A stretch of DNA of 64,000 nt from DTKD01 sp964494345 (lineage in GTDB: Bacteria > Armatimonadota > UBA5829): assembly GCA_964494345.1 (NCBI GenBank), contig CAZBSI010000013.1, positions 1 to 64,000 of the forward strand. The letters are read 5' to 3'. Position 1 is the first letter of the stretch, and each line of letters begins with the position of its first letter. Below, piece after piece: positions 7,582 through 17,154 of the stretch. Below the pieces are notes generated by a model, which saw nothing but the letters and a program-made list of their open reading frames with translations, ran no database searches and had not been told where the DNA came from. A program made the translations under genes and the position numbers.

Positions 7582-9996
7582 CTAAAGCCTGTATGTCAAG
7601 ATAGCGATGTACTCGCCGAATTCTGCCGTGGCTGCTGCCGTATCTCGGGTCGCATACTCGAGCCGCATCTCTCCCTGATGAATAGCAGCCCTGATAGATA
7701 GCAAAGCTTTGCTGTTGTAAGGATTGAATAGCTTACAGGTTCCCACACGCAGTTCTTCATTGCCCAATCGAACCATAATGCTCAGGTCTAGCCTTCCACG
7801 TTGCGGCATCTCATATGTCTTCTGAGGGATAAGCACCTCTTGTGGGGAGTTCTTGCGGAAACGAGCTACGTCGGAACCTAGACTGGTGCGGATTGTCACA
7901 TCATATGGAAAAGCATTCTTTATACTAGCGTCTGGTATCCAAACCGCGCCGTATGCTACGGCAAGCTTCTTCTGCTCTTCAGGAATTACAAGCCTGCGAT
8001 TGCCGCGATCCGGGTTGTCGTCTTGCATAAACCGCTCTACCCAGCGTGCAATAAACGGCACGCAGGTGTTTCCTCCAACGCAGACGTAGTACTCTATCTT
8101 GGATTTAGGCGTGTCATAGAAAACCCGATCATTCAACTCTGTAGTTAGCGATTTTACATCGTCTTTTAGTAGATATGCGAAGATAGATGGCTTGATAACT
8201 AGTCCTGCCGAGCCACGAAAATCTGTCCCGCCATCTGCAGACAAGTCGGCCTTGATTTTTTCGACAGTGTCTCGCACGTCCAGATCATCTTCGTAATCGA
8301 GGCCATCATCATCAAAAATATCGCCATCAGTTCTTAGATTGCCAATGTGCATCTCTCCAGAGGACCAGTCCGCTCTCTTAGCCGGAACGCTCTCAGGGTT
8401 GTTCACAGCACGGATTAGGCTGGTGGTGACACTTTCTCCACCGAATGTTTCAGCTTTGCTTCCGACTCCCAGGCAAGAGTCCACACTCAAAGATATCTTC
8501 CCATCAGCATCAACTGCAGCCTCAGCCATCACGACATCCGTGGTGCCGCCACCGCTGTCAAAGACAGCTATTCTGTAATCGTTCCTGATCTGATGTCTGG
8601 CATCGCCTAGCCTGGGCAAGTCCTCAGCATTGCGGACAGGGTGAAGTAATCCTATTGCCGCGCATACAGGCTCGAACTGAAATTCGACACTCTCGCCAGG
8701 AAATCCTGCCGATTCGACGCACCGTTCCATTTTATCCCGGTGCTCACGATAGAGATCACCATCGGTTGCATAGTCCAGGACCGGAATCGTGAAGACATAC
8801 TGCACTCCGACTTCAGTCGTGCCAAAGCGACGATCAAGCTCGGGTGCTACTATAGCACGGTATAGCCAGGCCAGATATTCGGTGACCAGTTTCTCCTGCC
8901 ACGCATCCCCAAGCCACGTTTTGCAGAAGTCAATGGCGGCAGATCCATTGCGTTCAGGGTGGACTTTGACGTTATCAGGATCACGCAATAAGGTCTTCAC
9001 TTCCCGGAAAAGATAGCCTTCCAGTGGGTGTTCCTTGTACCGTTCGGTGGCCGTAGACGAAAACGCGAGGTCTTTGGACTTGTCAACCCATATCCGTGTA
9101 GGGAATCGATCCTTGTCTTCACCAGGCGGGCGCAGAAATCTTACATCGTCATCAAGCACGTCGCTGTAATTGCACTCTCTGAATGCAACTGACGTAAATG
9201 CAGTTCCAAAATCAATGCCTATGATAGCCGCCGTAACTTCCCGGGCTTGTTCGGGGGTCTCGGAATATAGACGAACTCGGTAGTCAGCTCCGTCACTGGT
9301 AGTAACAGCGAGACAAGCCTCCGAGGAGGCGGGAACATCAAGCTGGCGATGAACCTGGAAAGTGAACTCACTGCCAGGCTGGACTGAGCCGTGAGTTACC
9401 GAAACCCTATAGCCAGTCGGACACGTAATGCCAGATATGTTGACTGGAGTGCCGCCTTGATTCAACAATGATACATCCCGCACCACGATGTCGTCGTGAA
9501 AGATAAGACACTCCTGCTGTAGATGCAGCTCGCCTGGGGTCTGTACAGTGCAGACAACATCCACATCTAACACTCTATTCTCCGGCTTGACACACCAGTG
9601 ATTGAGATCTTCTCCAGTTGGCTTGTCATTGACCTCCACGTGCAGCACACCGAGCTTTCCCGATTCGCGTACTGGCGGTACGTTCAGACGAAACGTTTTG
9701 TTCATTCCTGGAGCAATCAGAAACGAGCAAGGCTGATTTGCCGGTATCTGGAAACCATCAACTTCATCTTTTAGGCTGATGTTTACTTTTATGCTGCTCT
9801 CGCCGCTGTTGCGAAGTGTGATGATCCGCTCCGAGCTACGGTTCCTTTCCACCAGCAATGTGCAGTCCAGAAACTGCAGATGACCAGTAGGACTGCCACA
9901 GGCAGGGCAGAATTTCCACTGCTTTCCTGTTGGGATCGACTGGTGGCAGCCTTCAGTAAGTTCGTGTATATCTTTGCAGATCATATTTGTAGTCAC
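7582..9996 (-). CDS. Hsp70-like ATPase with N-terminal zinc ribbon and Ig-like domains
   Basis: About 800 residues. Start is GTG 9996 or ATG 9984; the latter has AAGAG upstream. N-terminus: cysteines C7, C17 and CPAC (30-33), a probable zinc ribbon. Residues 40-245 look like two beta-sandwich (Ig/ASH-like) domains. The actin/Hsp70 ATPase follows: phosphate-1 loop GIDFGTAFTSV (260-270), phosphate-2 loop FDSGGGTTDVV (479-489), adenosine loop CVGGNTCVPFI (639-649). There is no classical C-terminal substrate-binding lid domain; about 150 beta-rich residues follow. This architecture differs from housekeeping DnaK and fits specialised Hsp70-like regulators. It lies directly upstream of the GrpE-like gene. 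Probable role: ATP-driven assembly or disassembly of the operon's complex. Targets are unknown. Confidence 0.8.
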   Translation of the reverse strand: MTTNMICKDIHELTEGCHQSIPTGKQWKFCPACGSPTGHLQFLDCTLLVERNRSSERIITLRNSGESSIKVNISLKDEVDGFQIPANQPCSFLIAPGMNKTFRLNVPPVRESGKLGVLHVEVNDKPTGEDLNHWCVKPENRVLDVDVVCTVQTPGELHLQQECLIFHDDIVVRDVSLLNQGGTPVNISGITCPTGYRVSVTHGSVQPGSEFTFQVHRQLDVPASSEACLAVTTSDGADYRVRLYSETPEQAREVTAAIIGIDFGTAFTSVAFRECNYSDVLDDDVRFLRPPGEDKDRFPTRIWVDKSKDLAFSSTATERYKEHPLEGYLFREVKTLLRDPDNVKVHPERNGSAAIDFCKTWLGDAWQEKLVTEYLAWLYRAIVAPELDRRFGTTEVGVQYVFTIPVLDYATDGDLYREHRDKMERCVESAGFPGESVEFQFEPVCAAIGLLHPVRNAEDLPRLGDARHQIRNDYRIAVFDSGGGTTDVVMAEAAVDADGKISLSVDSCLGVGSKAETFGGESVTTSLIRAVNNPESVPAKRADWSSGEMHIGNLRTDGDIFDDDGLDYEDDLDVRDTVEKIKADLSADGGTDFRGSAGLVIKPSIFAYLLKDDVKSLTTELNDRVFYDTPKSKIEYYVCVGGNTCVPFIARWVERFMQDDNPDRGNRRLVIPEEQKKLAVAYGAVWIPDASIKNAFPYDVTIRTSLGSDVARFRKNSPQEVLIPQKTYEMPQRGRLDLSIMVRLGNEELRVGTCKLFNPYNSKALLSIRAAIHQGEMRLEYATRDTAAATAEFGEYIAILTYRL

Positions 9997-10122
9997 TCTT
10001 TATCATCTAGCCGAAGAGCGTCTCGAAATCTCAGAGATCGCGCCGGCCGGCCGGGCTTGTGCTATTCGCATTATCATCAGACTGTTGATACAATATTTCA
10101 AGTGTGCTTGAGAGCATACCTT

Positions 10123-10665
10123 TTACCCTGGTATGTCCTGCAGCACAGAACCCAGTTGGATAATGCCGTTTCGCTTTGCTATCTCTTCTTCGACTTCCTT
10201 AACCATTTCTAAAATCCAGCTCGGGCGATATCCGAGCCGGTATATCTGGTAGCAGGCGCAGAAGAGTCTTCTGTCCACCGTTCCGGTATCACCAACGGCC
10301 ATCACGTGATTATGCAAAGTCTGCAGCACTCGGCCTGGCAACTCTGATTTTGAAGCTTCTGGTTGATCAAGCGCTTCCACAAACACATCAAGCCATTCCG
10401 TCACATCGTCAGGATATCTTGTCAACAGATCTGCCAGATGCCTTAGGTTACCTCCCTTGAGCGGGAGCACCGAATGCGCCGCTTTGTAAATGCCCAGTTG
10501 GTCCCGTTCCGTACCTGAAAACGCGTTTGTGGCCATAGTCAGCAGCGCCATTTGCAGCCTCTCTCTTTCTGTGCTGCAGACTGCATTTCTCCATTCCGTA
10601 CGACTAGGAGAAGCAAAATCAAAACTAGATATGAACTTGGCGAATACTCCGCTTGATGCTTCCAA
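10123..10665 (-). CDS. Small cytoplasmic protein of unknown function
   Basis: Lies between the OmpA-like and Hsp70-like genes. The frame extends upstream to 10806, but that would overlap the OmpA-like gene by 140 bases. A TTG at 10665 starts 1 base after the OmpA-like stop, with GGAGA 8 bases before it, and the neighbouring gene also uses a TTG start, so I choose 10665 (180 residues). Predicted mostly alpha-helical, no signal peptide, no TM, no motif I know. Position right after the ZorA/ZorB-like pair is where motor-type defence operons carry their adaptor. About 126 bases before the next gene hold no ORF. Function unknown. Confidence 0.5.
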   Translation of the reverse strand: MEASSGVFAKFISSFDFASPSRTEWRNAVCSTERERLQMALLTMATNAFSGTERDQLGIYKAAHSVLPLKGGNLRHLADLLTRYPDDVTEWLDVFVEALDQPEASKSELPGRVLQTLHNHVMAVGDTGTVDRRLFCACYQIYRLGYRPSWILEMVKEVEEEIAKRNGIIQLGSVLQDIPG

Positions 10666-10666
10666 T

Positions 10667-11401
10667 CTAACGCTCTCCGTCGCCCAGGTTGCGGCGTCTT
10701 GCTTCTCGATTGATATGGTCGACTGATTGACGACCAGCATAGACCACAACAATCTCCAAACGCTTGTTAAGCTGGGATGCTCGATCAGGGCTTGCGCCTG
10801 CCACACCTATGGCCGGTTCCCAACAACCCCGACCAGATGCTTCAATAAGGTTTGGCGCTAGATGAGAGGTAGCGTACAGCAAAATTACAGCCTGATTCGC
10901 TCGTGCAAGCGACAGACTCCAAGTCGCTTCCGGTGGTCCTTCTGAACGATCTGCGTGACCCTCCACGATGATTCGCTTGAACGGCCGTGTCTCAGGATTC
11001 ACGGCATCGCCTTGGCTCTTGGCTAATATCCTGCCAAACTCTGCTAGCAATTTGCGACCCCGCTCAGTTGCTATATTGCTGGATCCCCCAGAAAAGAACA
11101 GGGATTGTTCAAACCAGAATCGTTGTAAGTCACCGTCTCGGTATGTTTCTTTAAACTCACCTCGGGCATGCGCATCCCTAAGAATGGCTGACATACAGAG
11201 ATTGTCATCCGTGGACCAGCAACTACTCAGCAGTCGATCCTGCAGGTCTGACACTGCAGTCCTTTCGATAACCTTGTTTGCCCCTAGACTTTGGTGTACC
11301 ACCGCCAAGATCATCACCAGCAGAAGAACAATCAAGAAATCGGCCAGCGCCACAAATGGATCTGCAGGAAAATCGATCTCCCCACTGAAGGCGTTCTTCA
11401 A
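10667..11401 (-). CDS. MotB/OmpA-like (ZorB-like) peptidoglycan-binding stator subunit
   Basis: 244 residues. TTG start with AGGAGG at ideal spacing, overlapping the MotA-like stop. A short cytoplasmic N-terminus is followed by one TM helix (about 20-37) with aspartates at 14 and 21 at its entry; MotB and ZorB have one essential aspartate there for ion coupling. Residues about 90-225 match the OmpA peptidoglycan-binding domain: IIVEGHADRSEG (GHxD), LSLARANQAV (LSxxRA) and NKRLEIVVVY (NRRVEI-type). Partner of the upstream MotA-like protein; together they should form a pentamer-dimer ion-driven motor in the inner membrane anchored to the wall. No ZorC, ZorD or ZorE gene is nearby, so it is not a canonical Zorya. 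Confidence 0.85.
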   Translation of the reverse strand: MKNAFSGEIDFPADPFVALADFLIVLLLVMILAVVHQSLGANKVIERTAVSDLQDRLLSSCWSTDDNLCMSAILRDAHARGEFKETYRDGDLQRFWFEQSLFFSGGSSNIATERGRKLLAEFGRILAKSQGDAVNPETRPFKRIIVEGHADRSEGPPEATWSLSLARANQAVILLYATSHLAPNLIEASGRGCWEPAIGVAGASPDRASQLNKRLEIVVVYAGRQSVDHINREARRRNLGDGER

Positions 11402-12897
11402 CTTCGCCCTCCTCTGAACAGCCTGCCGATAATAGAAACGCGCTTGCTCCCGTTGGACGCCGGCTGCTCAGCTGCTCCCTGCTTAGGTTTACTCGACACT
11501 GTGCCTACCGTAACAGTGTCCTCGTCAATACTGAAGCGCTCTCTGGCTGGAAAAGGCGAACGGGTTTTCATCTCGGACAAAAGCCTCTGAGCTGTGTCCT
11601 CCCAGTTACTAAACAGGCGCCCAAGCGATTTTATGTCGCCGGCAAGCTTTTCCTGTTGAGCAGATGATCGCGTATGCACACCAGTCGACGACTCCAAGAT
11701 GCCGCTGAATTGACTAAGCTCATTCGTCAAGCGCGCGAGCTCATTGCGCAGGGCTGATTGCTCTGGCAGAGCGCTAAAGTCCAGTAGCACTCGCTCGAAG
11801 TTGCGAAGAACTGCGTCCAAGGAGTTTTTTGTAGATTTGACTTCGCTGACAAAGTTGTCGAGTTTTGTACTTTGAGAGTCACTTGTTACCGAAATAGATT
11901 CTCGGAGCTCCCGAACTGACCGTTCCATCTGAAGAGCTGACGACGATACCTTATCGGCTGCTATCGACACAATATCTCGCTCAGTATCAAAATGCTTCGC
12001 TGTAGCGGCTAGATCATCAGTTGCTTTCTGAAGCGAGGCAAAGCTCTCCGCAGGAATCTGTGCAAGAGCTTCTGAGACTTTCTTGTACATCCCACGCATC
12101 TGCTTAATCTCGTCCTTGAACTCATTATAGCTCTTGTTAAACTGCTCTACCACGAGATTCGTTGACTTCTGTACTTTTGTCAAGTGTTCCACGGCCGGCT
12201 TGATCTGAGTAGCCAGGGAATCTGATATGCCTCTGAGTGCATCTACGGAGCTTTGAAGCTGCGACATCAAATCGTCTTCATCGGTCGAATCATCGAAGAC
12301 AAATTGCAGGTAACGTGATTCGGCCAATTGACTGGCTTGTTCGGCTAGACCTTGAGCAATGCGGGCATACACAGCATTGAGAAAGGAGATAATGATCGTA
12401 GCCACTAGGCCAGCCAGAGTGCAAACGGATGCATAGGATATGCCAGACAAGAGGTTAGAGATACCACGCGCAAGGCTCTGAACACTTTGAACTGAAGTCG
12501 AAGTGGAGGTTGATTGGACTGAATGCCCAAGGCTGGTGACAGCGTTTGCAACCCCCCAGACCGTCCCCAACAGACCCATGAACACGAATATGCCGGCAAA
12601 GTACCTGGGCCAGTAGATCCAGTCTAAGTAACGTATCCTACTGACGTCAGTTTGGCCTGATTCTAGCACAGCGACGAAATACTCACGCAGCTCAGTGGAA
12701 TTGGGCAGAGAACTCACCTGCTCTATTGCTGCCTCGCGCGTCTCAGGCTCGGCTGCCTCCAGCAGCCCACGCATAGGTGTCCGCTCCGACGTCATTAGCA
12801 TCTTGAAGGCGGCTATCCATCGTAGAAAAACCCATACGAACGAAATAGCGATTACTGCGATTGCTACCTGTCCCTCTATTGGAACTGCCAACATCAC
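11398..12897 (-). CDS. MotA/TolQ/ExbB-like (ZorA-like) channel protein with long coiled-coil tail
   Basis: 499 residues, first gene of the operon. GTG 12897 (8 bases after GAGAGGG) or ATG 12894 can start. TM helices at about 10-30, 98-120 (containing GLLGTVWGVANAV, the MotA/ExbB signature GLLGTVxG) and 155-178. After the third helix comes a 300-residue cytoplasmic tail dominated by coiled coil (about 185-425), then a basic tail. MotA itself lacks such a tail; ZorA of Zorya has one. A serine/threonine-rich loop (about 126-140) separates TM2 and TM3. Expected role: five-subunit ion channel turning around the MotB-like dimer, passing torque or signal through the tail to cytoplasmic partners. Confidence 0.85.
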   Translation of the reverse strand: MMLAVPIEGQVAIAVIAISFVWVFLRWIAAFKMLMTSERTPMRGLLEAAEPETREAAIEQVSSLPNSTELREYFVAVLESGQTDVSRIRYLDWIYWPRYFAGIFVFMGLLGTVWGVANAVTSLGHSVQSTSTSTSVQSVQSLARGISNLLSGISYASVCTLAGLVATIIISFLNAVYARIAQGLAEQASQLAESRYLQFVFDDSTDEDDLMSQLQSSVDALRGISDSLATQIKPAVEHLTKVQKSTNLVVEQFNKSYNEFKDEIKQMRGMYKKVSEALAQIPAESFASLQKATDDLAATAKHFDTERDIVSIAADKVSSSALQMERSVRELRESISVTSDSQSTKLDNFVSEVKSTKNSLDAVLRNFERVLLDFSALPEQSALRNELARLTNELSQFSGILESSTGVHTRSSAQQEKLAGDIKSLGRLFSNWEDTAQRLLSEMKTRSPFPARERFSIDEDTVTVGTVSSKPKQGAAEQPASNGSKRVSIIGRLFRGGRS

Positions 12898-12990
12898 TTA
12901 TGGAACCCTCTCTACTCATAAGGCACGCTGTTCGTGGCAAGGCGGTACAGTAAGCACCCCTGCATGCCGACAGTCTGTAAGCCATCTCAT

Positions 12991-13019
12991 ATTATATTAT
13001 CTAGCTGATCTGTTGTCAA
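12991..13019 (-). promoter_or_regulatory. Perfect consensus sigma-70 promoter for the motor/chaperone operon
   Basis: On the minus strand TTGACA (13019-13014), a 17-base spacer and TATAAT (12996-12991): both hexamers and the spacing are exact consensus. The start point would be near 12984, leaving an 87-base leader before the MotA-like gene. The 308 bases between that gene and the last CRISPR repeat (12898-13205) hold this promoter and nothing else I can support. Such a perfect promoter implies strong constitutive transcription unless an operator overlaps it; none is obvious. Confidence 0.8.
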
Positions 13020-13205
13020 TTGATTCGCACATTGATTGGATCATTGTTGACAGGCATATGTCTCACATGTGTTCTGGGCGGAAACAAATCGTCGGACCCG
13101 CGAATCGCGTCTAACACGTCGTTCAGATAGCAGCGAATCAATGTACCTGGGGTTTTGCACTAATGTAGAATCGATCGGATGCAATGCGATGATAGGCCGG
13201 CAAAA

Positions 13206-16200
13206 GTTTCAATCCTCACCGGCCCCGAAGGGCCGGTGCAACCGGAGTCGGTAAGTCCCAAATCGTAACGCCCGATTGTTTCAATCCTCACCGGCCCCGA
13301 AGGGCCGGTGCAACTTGGATATTGGCGGAGAATGGAGAGCAACCTGGCGTTTCAATCCTCACCGGCCCCGAAGGGCCGGTGCAACGAGAAGTCGCCCGTA
13401 TCAGCCGCCGTATCAGCCGCTGTTTCAATCCTCACCGGCCCCGAAGGGCCGGTGCAACACCCCTCGCCCAAGAGCAGGGTATTGAGATCGGCAATCGTTT
13501 CAATCCTCACCGGCCCCGAAGGGCCGGTGCAACAGTGGCTGATGCTACAACTGTTATTCACGATCTAAAAGTTTCAATCCTCACCGGCCCCGAAGGGCCG
13601 GTGCAACGTGTCGTCCACATAAGGCGTCGTTTCCCTGCCTGTGTTTCAATCCTCACCGGCCCCGAAGGGCCGGTGCAACCACTACGATTTTAATGCCCTC
13701 TTGCGTATCATCGTTTCAATCCTCACCGGCCCCGAAGGGCCGGTGCAACGTAGCTAAGGCAGTCATTACGAAAATCGCTCATGAGTTTCAATCCTCACCG
13801 GCCCCGAAGGGCCGGTGCAACAATTGATCGGTACTGCGTGATCGCGCAACATGCGTTTCAATCCTCACCGGCCCCGAAGGGCCGGTGCAACAGGAATTGG
13901 CGGGAATACCTGCGAAGGCATTCCAACGTTTCAATCCTCACCGGCCCCGAAGGGCCGGTGCAACTAGTTGGTTGTAGAAGAGAAACATCTTCTACGTAAG
14001 TTTCAATCCTCACCGGCCCCGAAGGGCCGGTGCAACTCCCATAACTTCATCAGTTCGCCTAAGCGATAATAGTTTCAATCCTCACCGGCCCCGAAGGGCC
14101 GGTGCAACTGGGAGCGGCAGAGCCAGGAGAACCAGGCGCAGATTGTTTCAATCCTCACCGGCCCCGAAGGGCCGGTGCAACAAGCCTAAATCAAAATAGA
14201 GGAGGCGCGAAAATGTTTAAATCCTCACCGGCCCCGAAGGGCCGGTGCAACGCGCAATGGAAGCGGTGAGCGCGTGTGGTTAGTGGTTTCAATCCTCACC
14301 GGCCCCGAAGGGCCGGTGCAACACGTGCATGGGCACGACCTGCAATTATTGGCGCAAAGTTTCAATCCTCACCGGCCCCGAAGGGCCGGTGCAACTGCCA
14401 CAAGTTGTGCTGGTGTGCATGTCAGATAGACGTTTCAATCCTCACCGGCCCCGAAGGGCCGGTGCAACGAGGCAAAATGCGGGCCGCTGTGGGCGGTAGA
14501 CGGTTTCAATCCTCACCGGCCCCGAAGGGCCGGTGCAACGATATTCCTGCGACTGAAAATGGCTGGCACGGAGTTTCAATCCTCACCGGCCCCGAAGGGC
14601 CGGTGCAACGCGGTAATCCATGGTGCTAACTTGTGCGGAGCAGTTTCAATCCTCACCGGCCCCGAAGGGCCGGTGCAACGCAAGCCCAATGAGACATTCG
14701 CCATGTTCCCCGATGTTTCAATCCTCACCGGCCCCGAAGGGCCGGTGCAACGCGGAACCCGCCGTCTTTGGCGAAGTTCTCGAACTCGTTTCAATCCTCA
14801 CCGGCCCCGAAGGGCCGGTGCAACCTCATCACCCCAGTTGTAACGCACAATCGGTTTGATGTTTCAATCCTCACCGGCCCCGAAGGGCCGGTGCAACTGC
14901 TCTAAAATCGACCGCGTGGACATCGGCTTAATTGTTTCAATCCTCACCGGCCCCGAAGGGCCGGTGCAACCCGAGATATCCGACGACAACCGCAACTACT
15001 GGATTGTTTCAATCCTCACCGGCCCCGAAGGGCCGGTGCAACCGGCGGAGATGTCGCAGCCGCGGTCAGGCCGTTGTGGTTTCAATCCTCACCGGCCCCG
15101 AAGGGCCGGTGCAACGCGAACTTGCTGTCCAGTAGCAGGTAGAGCAAATTGTTTCAATCCTCACCGGCCCCGAAGGGCCGGTGCAACTGTGTTGCGGCAA
15201 CTACAGGCACTCCTGTAGACTGTGTTTCAATCCTCACCGGCCCCGAAGGGCCGGTGCAACATGGCAATTTTACGCCTCGCGAACCTGCAATCTTTAGTTT
15301 CAATCCTCACCGGCCCCGAAGGGCCGGTGCAACCGCAACAATCACCAATACGCCCAGCCCTTTACTGTTTCAATCCTCACCGGCCCCGAAGGGCCGGTGC
15401 AACACTTGGTAAAACACTTCGTAATTAAGCTCGTTGAGTGTTTCAATCCTCACCGGCCCCGAAGGGCCGGTGCAACNNNNNNNNNNNNNNNNNNNNNNNN
15501 NNNNNNNNNNNNNNNNNNNNNNNNNNNNNNNNNNNNNNNNNNNNNNNNNNNNNNNNNNNNNNNNNNNNNNNNNNNNCGTCGATATACGTCGTGTTTCAAT
15601 CCTCACCGGCCCCGAAGGGCCGGTGCAACTACACTACAGCTACGCAGCTCGAGGCGTTGAAACTGTTTCAATCCTCACCGGCCCCGAAGGGCCGGTGCAT
15701 CCAATCACCGCTGCGGCTGGAACAACTCAGCTAACTGTTTCAATCCTCACCGGCCCCGAAGGGCCGGTGCAACTAAAGCGGCGGGAGGTTACTATGGCAG
15801 TTACATTGTTTCAATCCTCACCGGCCCCGAAGGGCCGGTGCAACTAAGGCCGGAGCGCCGGAGGAGCCAGAGGAGCCGAAGTTTCAATCCTCACCGGCCC
15901 CGAAGGGCCGGTGCAACCTTGATAACTGCCAAAGGAGCACCGCCAACAGTTGAGTTTCAATCCTCACCGGCCCCGAAGGGCCGGTGCAACACTTCTCAAC
16001 GAGGAATCCGCCGATGTGTTTGTTGTTTCAATCCTCACCGGCCCCGAAGGGCCGGTGCAACTTTTTCGTCACGTCGAAAATCACGTATTGAGTTTCAGTT
16101 TCAATCCTCACCGGCCCCGAAGGGCCGGTGCAACAGCGTTCCGCATTTTACGCAGCACATTTCGGGATCGTTTCAATCCTCACCGGCCCCGAAGGGCCGG

Positions 16201-17154
16201 TGCAACGGTTTTGGCCACGACGACAATCACCGCTGCGGCTGGGTTTCAATCCTCACCGGCCCCGAAGGGCCGGTGCAACTCGCCTAAACAATCCATCGGC
16301 TCGCGCATATATGGGTTTCAATCCTCACCGGCCCCGAAGGGCCGGTGCAACCTCAATCGTCTGGCCGTTCCAGCACAGCCATATATGTTTCAATCCTCAC
16401 CGGCCCCGAAGGGCCGGTGCAACTAGTAAATCGCTTGACAAGGGAATAATGTAGGTGTAGTTTCAATCCTCACCGGCCCCGAAGGGCCGGTGCAACGCGC
16501 GGGTTTGCCGCGTACGTTCGCGATTGCATCGTTTCAATCCTCACCGGCCCCGAAGGGCCGGTGCAACGAAGGGGGGGCTAACAATGAACACAATAATCAC
16601 GATGTTTCAATCCTCACCGGCCCCGAAGGGCCGGTGCAACGCCGGACTGGTGGCCTGGCTGGTAGACACAATCAAGGTTTCAATCCTCACCGGCCCCGAA
16701 GGGCCGGTGCAACACTGCGAGTTGTTGCGCTGAGGGCCGGGCTGCGAGTGTTTCAATCCTCACCGGCCCCGAAGGGCCGGTGCAACGGGCGCGTTTACGA
16801 AAGTCATGGCCATGCACAATGTGTTTCAATCCTCACCGGCCCCGAAGGGCCGGTGCAACGGCCAGGGACGCCAAGGCTCGCCTGGTCGATCTTGTTTCAA
16901 TCCTCACCGGCCCCGAAGGGCCGGTGCAACCTGGCGCATACCGATTACCGTCGTGATCAAGCGACTTGTTTCAATCCTCACCGGCCCCGAAGGGCCGGTG
17001 CAACGTCAATCGTTTTGAGCAGCTCTTGGTCGTTCATTTAGTGTTTCAATCCTCACCGGCCCCGAAGGGCCGGTGCAACCCCAGGACGTGGCGGACAAAT
17101 ATGGAGTTGAGGTCAGAGTTTCAATCCTCACCGGCCCCGAAGGGCCGGTGCAAC
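13206..17154 (-). CRISPR. Type I-C CRISPR array, 54 visible repeats
   Basis: 37-bp repeat; on the plus strand it starts GTTTCAATCCTC and ends GGTGCAAC. In the transcribed (minus) sense it ends in GGATTGAAAC, the type I-C 3' end. I count 54 copies from 13206 to 17118, period about 73, and 52 complete spacers of 33-38 bases plus one interval interrupted by Ns. The transcribed repeat folds into a 9-bp stem, CACCGGCCC with GGGCCGGTG, capped by TTCG. Cas5 cleavage at the stem base would leave an 11-nt handle. Two internal copies vary: 14215 (GTTTA instead of GTTTC) and 15665 (ends GCATC instead of GCAAC). Leader and cas2 lie on the high-coordinate side, so new spacers enter near 17154. Confidence 0.98.
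15477..15576. other. 100-N assembly gap inside the CRISPR array
   Basis: Exactly 100 Ns follow the repeat ending at 15476; 16 real spacer bases (15577-15592) precede the next repeat. A fixed 100-N run is a conventional scaffold spacer of unknown true length, so an unknown number of repeats and spacers may be missing. Confidence 0.95.

Noticed and set aside
10666..10806. Upstream extension of the small unknown gene into the OmpA-like gene
   Set aside because: Would overlap by 140 bases; TTG 10665 has a proper ribosome site.
10667..12897. Calling the MotA/MotB pair a canonical Zorya system
   Set aside because: No ZorC, ZorD helicase or ZorE nuclease is present; the neighbours are Hsp70, GrpE-like and tubulin-like genes instead.
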